Origin: Anaerotignum sp.
Lineage (GTDB): Bacteria; Bacillota; Clostridia; Lachnospirales; Anaerotignaceae
Direction of reading: 5' to 3'
Length of the DNA: 39,485 bases
Assembly: GCF_017483025.1 (NCBI RefSeq)
Contig: NZ_JAFUMA010000108.1
Span: 1-39,485, forward strand
The notes beneath the pieces are model-generated. The model worked only from the letters and a program-made list of their open reading frames with translations, ran no database searches and had not been told where the DNA came from. Position numbers and translations under genes: made by a program. Positions 33,299 to 39,485 of this stretch are shown here, in pieces (position 1 is the first letter of the stretch; every line of letters starts with the position of its first letter).

Positions 33299-34489
33299 AT
33301 GGAATATACATTTGCTAACAGAATGAACCGTCTGAAAGGTTCCGCAGTAAGAGAACTGATGGCACTGACAGCAAGACCCGAAGTTATCTCTTTTGCAGGC
33401 GGTATGCCCGCACCTGAACTGTTCCCCGTTGAAGGTGTTAAAGCAGCAACTTGCGCAGTTCTGGATGAAATCGGCCAGAAAGCACTGCAGTATGCTCCCA
33501 CAGAAGGCTATGTTCCTCTGCGTGAAAAAATCGTTGAAAGAATGGAAAAAAGACTGCACATCAAAACAGATATCGACCATGTTCTGATCACAAGCGGTTC
33601 CCAGCAGGGTCTGGATTTCTCCGCTCGCGTATTCCTGAACCCCGGCGACGTTATCCTGGTTGAATCTCCTTCCTACGTTGGCGCGCTGAACGCATTCAAC
33701 GCTTGCGAACCTACATATGTTGAAGTTCCTACAGATGACTACGGCATGATCCCCGAAGAACTGGAAAAGATCCTGGCAACAACAGAAAACATAAAACTGA
33801 TCTACGTTATCCCCGACTTCCAGAACCCCTCCGGTAAAACATGGTCCATGGAGAGAAGAGAACACTTCATGGAACTGGTAAACAAATATGAAATCCCCGT
33901 TATCGAAGATAACCCTTACGGCGATCTGCGTTTCGAAGGCGAATATCTGCCTTCCCTGAAATCCATGGATACAAAAGATCTGGTAATCTTCCTGGGTACA
34001 ATGTCCAAAGTATTCTGCCCCGGTCTGCGTATCGGTTGGGTTTGCGCTCCCACAGAAGTTCTGGCAAAATATAACTTCGTAAAACAGGGTGCTGACCTGC
34101 AGACATCCTCCATCGACCAGATGGTAGCAAGCAAATTCATGGAAATGTATGATCTGGATGCACACGTTGATAAGATCAAAGCAGTTTACAAAGGCAGAAG
34201 AGACCTGATGCTGAACTGCATCAAAGAATACTTCCCCAGCTGCGTAGAACACACAACACCCGAAGGCGGTCTGTTCACATGGATCACACTGCCCGAAGGC
34301 GTAGATGCTGGCAAGATCGCTCCTAAATGTCTGGAACAGAACGTTGCATACGTTCCCGGCGGTGCGTTCTATCCTTACCCCGGCAAAGAAAACCACTTCC
34401 GTCTGAACTACTCCAACGCGACAGAAGAACAGCTGGTTGAAGGTATGAAGAGACTGGGCAAAGTTCTGAAAGCTGAACTTGGCGAATGA
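33299..34489 (+). CDS. PLP-dependent class I/II aminotransferase (LysN/2-aminoadipate type)
   Basis: 396 residues. Fold-type I aminotransferase of the group that resembles the catalytic half of MocR regulators but has no helix-turn-helix. Motifs: VISFAGGMPAPELFP, YAPTEGYVPLREKI, ITSGSQQGLDF, YVIPDFQNPSGKTW, and Schiff-base lysine in GTMSKVFCPGLRIGW. Relatives transfer amino groups from 2-aminoadipate, branched-chain or aromatic amino acids to 2-oxoglutarate. AAGGAGG is placed ideally. Codon use is visibly restricted (Leu almost only CTG, Glu GAA, Lys AAA, Phe TTC), unlike neighbours, which suggests very high expression. Confidence 0.88.
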   Translation: MEYTFANRMNRLKGSAVRELMALTARPEVISFAGGMPAPELFPVEGVKAATCAVLDEIGQKALQYAPTEGYVPLREKIVERMEKRLHIKTDIDHVLITSGSQQGLDFSARVFLNPGDVILVESPSYVGALNAFNACEPTYVEVPTDDYGMIPEELEKILATTENIKLIYVIPDFQNPSGKTWSMERREHFMELVNKYEIPVIEDNPYGDLRFEGEYLPSLKSMDTKDLVIFLGTMSKVFCPGLRIGWVCAPTEVLAKYNFVKQGADLQTSSIDQMVASKFMEMYDLDAHVDKIKAVYKGRRDLMLNCIKEYFPSCVEHTTPEGGLFTWITLPEGVDAGKIAPKCLEQNVAYVPGGAFYPYPGKENHFRLNYSNATEEQLVEGMKRLGKVLKAELGE

Positions 34490-34511
34490 TCTCTGCTTCC
34501 ATAAGCAAACC

Positions 34512-34543
34512 AAAAGCCCTCCATTTGGAGGGCTTTTATATTT
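34512..34543 (+). terminator. Terminator of the aminotransferase gene
   Basis: AAAAGCCCTCC/GGAGGGCTTTT (34512-34522, 34527-34537), loop ATTT, followed by ATATTTTTA. Confidence 0.92.
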
Positions 34544-34614
34544 TTATGCGGAAAAAACTGTTCATAAAGCTACGCGTTACTCATGTCCTTGCTCCGCAAG
34601 TCATCGTAAATAAA

Positions 34615-34653
34615 AAAAGTCATTTCATTCTGCAAGCAGTTGAAATGACTTTT
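34615..34653. terminator. Long bidirectional stem-loop, terminator of the CAP gene
   Basis: AAAAGTCATTTCA/TGAAATGACTTTT (34615-34627, 34641-34653) enclosing a second stem CTGC-AA-GCAG. The left arm is preceded by further A residues, giving a T-run on the minus strand after the CAP-domain gene. Confidence 0.85.
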
Positions 34654-34676
34654 CTGATTTACATGGTTTTCTGCGC

Positions 34677-35231
34677 TTATCCAATAAAGAACTGTGCCCA
34701 GTAATTGCCGTTTTCTACATAGCCGATGCCGATGTAGCTGTATTTTTCAGCCATGATGTTTTTTCTGTGGCCTTCGGAATCCATCCATGCTTTTACGACT
34801 TTTTCAGGAGTTTTGATCTTGCCTGCCAGGTTTTCGCCTGCAAACTGGTAGGATACGCCTGCGTCTGCCAGGGCTGTGAAGCATTTGGAACCATTAGGAC
34901 GAGTGTGGCTGAAGGATGTTTTTGCTTCTTCCGCACGAACCTGTGCTGCTTCGCAAAGGGTCAGATCCAGTTCCAGAGGTGCCAGACCTTCTGCCGCACG
35001 TTCTTCGTTCACCAGCTCTACCACTTCATATACATATTCATGGATATCATCATCGGGATCGCCTGCCAGAGGCACATCGCCCATACCGATGATAATGCCG
35101 TCTTCTACGATTTCTTCTGCGCCTTCGTCTGTCAGCATTGCGGTTTCTTCTGCTGCTTTCTCAGAGCCGCCGCAGCCGATCATACCAAATGCCATTACTG
35201 CTGTCAGTGCCAATGCAAATAATTTTTTCAT
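34677..35231 (-). CDS. CAP-domain (SCP/PR-1-like) lipoprotein
   Basis: 184 residues from the ATG at 35231; GAGGGG lies before it. N-terminal KKLFALALTAVMAFGMIGC is a lipoprotein-type signal with the cysteine at 20, followed by an acidic, low-complexity linker. The CAP domain runs from about 65 to the end: ELVNEERAAEGLAPL, FSHTRPNGS, FAGENLAG, WMDSEGHRKNIM, YIGIGYVENGNYWAQFF. These match the YkwD-like bacterial CAP family, surface proteins of largely unknown activity. Monocistronic. Confidence 0.9.
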   Translation of the reverse strand: MKKLFALALTAVMAFGMIGCGGSEKAAEETAMLTDEGAEEIVEDGIIIGMGDVPLAGDPDDDIHEYVYEVVELVNEERAAEGLAPLELDLTLCEAAQVRAEEAKTSFSHTRPNGSKCFTALADAGVSYQFAGENLAGKIKTPEKVVKAWMDSEGHRKNIMAEKYSYIGIGYVENGNYWAQFFIG

Positions 35232-35447
35232 ATATATACCCCTCACTTCTTATTTTTGGTTACAAAATCTATTTATTTTTATGTTTTTCTTGAAAATATA
35301 TTACCATAAAGATAACGAATATGCAATGCCTAACTTACAGAAAATCAAGAATTTTTTTCGAATTTTCTTTCTTTTGCTGCAAAAGGTGGTGTGATTTCTG
35401 CTTTTTGGAAGGAATTTTGAGATTTTCTTCATTTCCGGCGAAACATT

Positions 35448-35476
35448 TTGACAGCCTATCTTAGGGAGAATATAAT
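35448..35476 (+). promoter_or_regulatory. Perfect-consensus promoter of the LRR-VWA-MoxR operon
   Basis: TTGACA (35448-35453), 17 bases, TATAAT (35471-35476): an exact sigma-A consensus in both boxes and spacing, 35 bases before the first gene. Confidence 0.85.
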
Positions 35477-35511
35477 AAAAGCTAGTGTAAGCAGAAAAGA
35501 GGATCACCAAA

Positions 35512-36702
35512 ATGAAACAATCTTTGTCTATACAAATCGAATATAAATTGGAAGAAAAGGGCGCAGTGGTTACAAAAATGCAGGGAAGGGCGGCGGAAGT
35601 GCGCATCCCTGAGAAAATCGCCGGCGTTCCTGTCATCGCCATTGGTGAAAAGGCCTTTGCTGCAGAGGAGGAAGCCCCCGCGGCAGAGCCTGGGGACGAA
35701 CTGGTGGCAGAATTGGCCTTTGTGACAGAAGTGGGAGAAACGGCAGCAGAAGGACAGGCTTTGCGCAGAGTTTTTCTGCCTGATTCCATTGAAACCATCG
35801 GCGCCTATGCTTTTTCCGGCTGTTCTGCCCTGGAACATATCCATCTGCCTTCCAGACTGACGGCAGTTTCAGAAAGAATGTTCAATGACTGCTCCTCTCT
35901 GGAACAGGTGACCCTGCCTGCCGGCCTGAAAAGCATCGAGGGCTATGCCTTTTATGGCTGCATGAAGCTGAAAAGCCTGCGCCTGCCGGAAGGGGTAGAG
36001 CGTATCGGCAGATATGCCTTTTATAATTGCCGAAAAATGGAGGAGATCAATATTCCCTTGGCAACAACAGACCTGAATACAGGGATGTTCCTCAATTGCG
36101 ACAGCCTGACCTATCTTTCCTTCGGGCGATGCAGACATATTTCCGACCTGACTTCCGGCCTGAACCATGAGCTGCATCTGACTATTGATTTTCCCATTGA
36201 GGGTGGCGAAACGAAACGGGCGAAGCTGGTCATCCCCGATTTCCAGTATGAATATATCGAAGATACGCCTGCAAGGCTGTTCCATCAGGTGAATTATGGC
36301 ACAGGCCATATCTTCCGCCAGTGCATCGGCAATTCGGAGATCGATTTCCGCAGATATGATGAAATTTTTTACCTGACCAGAAGAGAGGATGCGGCGGAAA
36401 CGGTGCTTCTCCTGGCAATGTGCCGCCTGGAATATCCCTATCGTCTGCAGGAAAAGCATCGGGAGGTTTATCTGGATTATATCCGCGACCATTTCCTTTG
36501 GGCGGCGGAATATTATATGAACCGAAATGAAACAGAGAAAATCAAATTATTTGCGGATTGGGGTCTGCTGACAGCGGAAAACCTGCCCAGAACCATTGAA
36601 CTGGCCCAGGCGAAAGGGCGCACAGCCATCCTCAGCTTCCTGATGGATTACCAGCACAAGCATTTTGCACCTGCCCGCAAAAAGAAAACCTTTGATTTAT
36701 AA
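35512..36702 (+). CDS. Cytoplasmic leucine-rich-repeat (BspA/LRR_5-type) protein
   Basis: 396 residues, no signal peptide or membrane helix. A short N-terminal unit (VRIPEKIAGVPVIAIGEKAFA) is followed by an acidic, alanine-rich loop (50-80) and then LRR_5 repeats at about 83-205: LRRVFLPDSIETIGAYAFSGCSAL, HIHLPSRLTAVSERMFNDCSSL, VTLPAGLKSIEGYAFYGCMKL and LRLPEGVERIGRYAFYNC. From about 220 to the end a different helical region follows (FLWAAEYYMNRNETEKIKLFADWGLL, LAQAKGRTAILSFLMDYQ) that looks ankyrin-like but is not assigned. BspA-type repeats are usually on the cell surface; here the protein stays inside and is the first gene of an operon with a VWA protein and a MoxR ATPase, so it may be a recognition or adaptor subunit. 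Confidence 0.8.
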   Translation: MKQSLSIQIEYKLEEKGAVVTKMQGRAAEVRIPEKIAGVPVIAIGEKAFAAEEEAPAAEPGDELVAELAFVTEVGETAAEGQALRRVFLPDSIETIGAYAFSGCSALEHIHLPSRLTAVSERMFNDCSSLEQVTLPAGLKSIEGYAFYGCMKLKSLRLPEGVERIGRYAFYNCRKMEEINIPLATTDLNTGMFLNCDSLTYLSFGRCRHISDLTSGLNHELHLTIDFPIEGGETKRAKLVIPDFQYEYIEDTPARLFHQVNYGTGHIFRQCIGNSEIDFRRYDEIFYLTRREDAAETVLLLAMCRLEYPYRLQEKHREVYLDYIRDHFLWAAEYYMNRNETEKIKLFADWGLLTAENLPRTIELAQAKGRTAILSFLMDYQHKHFAPARKKKTFDL

Positions 36703-36725
36703 AAAGAAAGGAGGGGACGGGGAAA

Positions 36726-38102
36726 ATGAATGAGACACATCAGAAATTGATACAGCTTGGTACGAATATCCTGAGCGCATCCAGAAATGAGCTTTATCTG
36801 TCCATGCGCTTTTTAGACCTGGCTCTGAGCGGCCTGAAATATGAAATGAACCTGTCCTCTCTGTATGTTGGTACCGATGGCGAGAAGATTCTGTTCAACC
36901 CTCGTTATCTGGTGCAGAGATATACCAGCGACCGTGTGCTGGTGAACCGCGCCTATCTGCATATGGTTTTGCATTGTTTGTTCCGCCATCCCTTCCATTT
37001 AAATGATAGAGATGAGGAACTGTGGCACCTGGCCTGCGATATCGCCGTGGAATCCATCATCGATTCCCTGCCCAGTAAAGCGGTGCATCTGGTGGTTTCC
37101 GATAAACGAAATGAGACCTACGATATGCTCCGCCGGGAATTGAAGGTGCTTTCCGCCGAGGGCATTTATCGCGTGCTGAAAGAAAAAAATCTGGATATAC
37201 AGGAATTTGGCAAACTGCAGCTGGAATATTGGGTGGACGACCATGTTTTCTGGGAGCATAAAAAAGACGATGACCAGAACCAGGACGATCAGAACGATAA
37301 CCAGAACGATGACCAGCAGCAGGAACAGGAGCAGAACGAAAAACAGCAGCAGCTGGAGGAAAAATGGACGGAGATCGGCGAAAAGACCGAAACGAACCTG
37401 GAAACCTTCTCTAAGGATATGGGACAGGAAGCCGGCGACCTGCTGCAATATTTGAAAGTGGAAAACAGAGAACGCTACGATTATCGGCAGTTTCTGCAGA
37501 AATTCGTGACGCTGAAAGAGGACATGCGGGTGGATGATGATGCCTTCGACTTCATTTTCTATACCTATGGCCTGCAGATGTACGGCAATCTGCCCCTGAT
37601 CGAAGCGTTGGAATATAAAGAAGTGAAAAAAGTAGAGGAACTGGTCATTGCCATCGATACTTCCGAATCCTGCGAAGGGGAGACGGTGAAGCGGTTTCTG
37701 GAAGAGACTTATGCCATTCTTTCCAGCAGCGAAAGCTTTTTCCATAAGGTGAATATCCACATCATCCAGTGCGACGCGGCGGTGCAGATGGATAAAAAAA
37801 TCACTTCCGCCGAGGAACTGGCGCTGTTCATGGAAGATTTTGAGCTGCGGGGCAGCGGCGGGACGGATTTCCGACCGGTGTTCCAATACGTGGATAAGCT
37901 GATAGAGGAAAAAGCCTTCCAGAATCTGAAAGGGCTGATTTATTTTACGGACGGCTATGGGACATTCCCGAAACGCCGACCGAACTATGATGCGGCGTTC
38001 GTGTTCTACCACGAGGATTATATGGATGTCAATGTTCCGCCTTGGGCCATGAAGCTTATCATAGGCAAAGATGACTTAGAAATAAAAAACCGTGAGGTAT
38101 GA
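36726..38102 (+). CDS. DUF2201-type protein: metallopeptidase-like domain plus VWA domain
   Basis: 458 residues. N-terminal domain carries H79-x3-H83 in YLHMVLHCLFRH and ACDIAVE (about 103-109), like the zinc-peptidase-related region of DUF2201 proteins. Residues 176-210 are an Asp/Asn/Gln/Glu-rich low-complexity linker. The C-terminal VWA-like domain has the metal-site motif D311-T-S-E-S315, then GSGGTDFRPVF and IYFTDGYGTFP. VWA proteins of this type act as substrate adaptors for MoxR AAA+ ATPases, and such an ATPase is encoded immediately downstream. AAGGAGG precedes the ATG, 23 bases after the LRR gene. Confidence 0.88.
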   Translation: MNETHQKLIQLGTNILSASRNELYLSMRFLDLALSGLKYEMNLSSLYVGTDGEKILFNPRYLVQRYTSDRVLVNRAYLHMVLHCLFRHPFHLNDRDEELWHLACDIAVESIIDSLPSKAVHLVVSDKRNETYDMLRRELKVLSAEGIYRVLKEKNLDIQEFGKLQLEYWVDDHVFWEHKKDDDQNQDDQNDNQNDDQQQEQEQNEKQQQLEEKWTEIGEKTETNLETFSKDMGQEAGDLLQYLKVENRERYDYRQFLQKFVTLKEDMRVDDDAFDFIFYTYGLQMYGNLPLIEALEYKEVKKVEELVIAIDTSESCEGETVKRFLEETYAILSSSESFFHKVNIHIIQCDAAVQMDKKITSAEELALFMEDFELRGSGGTDFRPVFQYVDKLIEEKAFQNLKGLIYFTDGYGTFPKRRPNYDAAFVFYHEDYMDVNVPPWAMKLIIGKDDLEIKNREV

Positions 38103-38104
38103 TT

Positions 38105-39485
38105 ATGGATATTAAAAGAGCGAAAGAAGAAATCAAACATTCGATACAGGCATATCTGGCAAAGGATGAATTTGGCGAATATAGAATTCCCGCTGTGCGT
38201 CAGCGTCCCGTTCTACTGATGGGCGCCCCCGGTATCGGGAAAACTGCCGTTATGGAACAAGTGGCAAGGGAATGTGGCGTTGCCCTGGTTTCCTACAGCA
38301 TCACCCACCACACCAGACAGTCCGCCATCGGCCTGCCTTTCATCAGCAAAAAAGACTACGGCGGCAAGGAATACGCCGTAACAGAATACACCATGAGCGA
38401 AATCATTGCTTCTGTCTACGATAAAATGGAGGAAACCGGCCTGAAAGAGGGCATCCTTTTTATTGACGAAATCAACTGTGCTTCCGAAACACTGGCCCCT
38501 GCCATGCTGCAGTTTTTGCAGTGCAAAACCTTCGGCGCCCACAAGGTTCCCGATGGCTGGCTCATCGCCGCAGCGGGCAATCCGCCCGAATATAACAAGA
38601 GCGTGCGCGAATTCGATGTGGTTACTCTCGACCGTGTGAAGAAGATCGACGTAGAACCCGATTTCACCGTCTGGAAGGAATATGCCTATAAACAGGGCAT
38701 CCACGGCGCCATCCTTTCTTATCTGGAAATCAGAAAAAATCATTTCTATGCCATGGAAACCACTGTGGACGGCAAACGTTTCGTGACCGCCCGCGGCTGG
38801 GAAGATCTGTCCACCATCCTGAAAGTTTATGAAGATATGAACCTGCCCGTAGATGAAGGTCTGGTGTATCAGTATCTGCAGCATAGAAAAATCGCTAAGG
38901 ATTTTGCAAACTATCTCGACTTGTATAAGAAATATCGCACAGACTACCGCGTGGATGATATCCTTCGCGGCGTATATACACAACAGGCTGTGGCGAAGCT
39001 GCAGGAAGCGCCCTTTGATGAACGCCTGAGCGTTATGGGTCTGCTGTTGAGCAAACTTTCCGAAGGGTTCCAGAAAGCATACGAAGCGGACCTGATGGTA
39101 ACAGGGCTGCACGGCGCATTGCTGGAATTAAAAGAAAGATTTGCAAGTCCTTATTGCAAGGAAACCCCCTGGGAAAACCTGTTCACAGGTCTCATTGAAG
39201 AAAGAGAAACAGCCTTCAACCGGGAAAGAAAAGCAGGCCTCTTGGAAAAAACAGCGGAACGTGCCCGCCTGCGGGAAGGGGAACGCCTGCAGTTCTTCTT
39301 TGATGAAGGGAAAAAGGCAGGCTGCCGTGAAAAGGACGAAGCCTTCGAACTGGTGAAAGGTCTTTTTGCAGCGGAAGCAGAAAAGAGAGAAGATGCCATC
39401 GACGCAGCATCCGCAGCATTGGACAATGCTTTTGCCTTCCTGGAAGAAACCTTCGGCGCAGGGCAGGAAATGGTCATCTTCATCA
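38105..39485 (+). CDS. MoxR-type AAA+ ATPase (runs off the right edge)
   Basis: Open from the ATG at 38105 to the last base of the window (460 codons) with no stop, so the 3' end is missing. AAA+ motifs: Walker A GAPGIGKT (40-47), Walker B ILFIDE (D121, E122), sensor 1 AAAGNP (N159), and arginine-rich LDRVKKIDV. The region after about 370 is helical and charged (ERETAFNRERKAGLLEKTAERARLREGERL), probably coiled coil, beyond the normal MoxR size. The gene starts two bases after the VWA gene stop. MoxR-VWA pairs act as chaperone-like remodelling machines; the LRR partner here is not a standard component. Confidence 0.88.
   Translation, partial: MDIKRAKEEIKHSIQAYLAKDEFGEYRIPAVRQRPVLLMGAPGIGKTAVMEQVARECGVALVSYSITHHTRQSAIGLPFISKKDYGGKEYAVTEYTMSEIIASVYDKMEETGLKEGILFIDEINCASETLAPAMLQFLQCKTFGAHKVPDGWLIAAAGNPPEYNKSVREFDVVTLDRVKKIDVEPDFTVWKEYAYKQGIHGAILSYLEIRKNHFYAMETTVDGKRFVTARGWEDLSTILKVYEDMNLPVDEGLVYQYLQHRKIAKDFANYLDLYKKYRTDYRVDDILRGVYTQQAVAKLQEAPFDERLSVMGLLLSKLSEGFQKAYEADLMVTGLHGALLELKERFASPYCKETPWENLFTGLIEERETAFNRERKAGLLEKTAERARLREGERLQFFFDEGKKAGCREKDEAFELVKGLFAAEAEKREDAIDAASAALDNAFAFLEETFGAGQEMVIFI

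Noticed and set aside
37261..37340. Repetitive GAC/CAG/AAC-rich tract considered as tandem repeat or CRISPR-like array
   Set aside because: It is the in-frame Asp/Gln/Asn linker of the VWA protein; repeats are short and irregular with no spacers.

Overview
The window looks like chromosome from an anaerobic Clostridia-type Bacillota, probably Lachnospirales-like. The grounds are the cdaA-cdaR-glmM operon order, a thiS-F-G-H-E operon behind a TPP riboswitch and intrinsic terminator, a fused PotC-PotD, strong AGGAGG-type ribosome binding sites, TTGACA/TATAAT promoters and rho-independent terminators. No rRNA, CRISPR array, insertion sequence or phage module is visible. The genus cannot be fixed from sequence alone.

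Left third (1-13283): after a terminator and a worn remnant of a plasmid/ICE replication-initiator gene, a long same-strand cluster encodes an FAD-linked oxidase of the GlcD/AGPS type, a GlpC/GlcF-type Fe-S protein, a TRAP transporter (DctP, DctQ, DctM), two class III aminotransferases, an FGGY sugar kinase, both ETF subunits and an RpiR-family regulator. A shared TGAAA-N5-TTTCA palindrome lies three times upstream of the first gene, once across the -35 of its promoter, and once (one mismatch) upstream of the regulator. This looks like a single regulon that imports an organic acid, transaminates and phosphorylates intermediates, and passes electrons to ETF. I do not recognise the pathway.

Middle (13306-24673): a DAACS symporter sits behind an RmlD-like reductase on the minus strand. 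Divergent to these is a polyamine-uptake operon: XRE/cupin regulator, PotA with an unusual insertion of two Ig-like repeats in its TOBE domain, PotB, a PotC-PotD fusion and an unknown 115-residue protein. A strong promoter with a palindrome filling its spacer, followed about 50 bases later by a terminator, may make a short RNA upstream of this operon. Then come, on the minus strand, a TauE/SafE permease, a DUF362 protein and a PurF-like protein without the glutaminase cysteine.

Right part (24767-39485): a 3' half of a tRNA-Arg-like gene and an intact tRNA-Arg(CCT), in the same orientation, bracket the thiamine thiazole operon. Next are glmM, cdaR and cdaA (cell-wall precursor synthesis and c-di-AMP), a plus-strand aminotransferase with strongly restricted codon use, a CAP-domain lipoprotein, and a perfect-consensus promoter driving a three-gene operon: cytoplasmic leucine-rich-repeat protein, DUF2201-type metallopeptidase-like/VWA protein, and a MoxR-type AAA+ ATPase that runs off the right edge.
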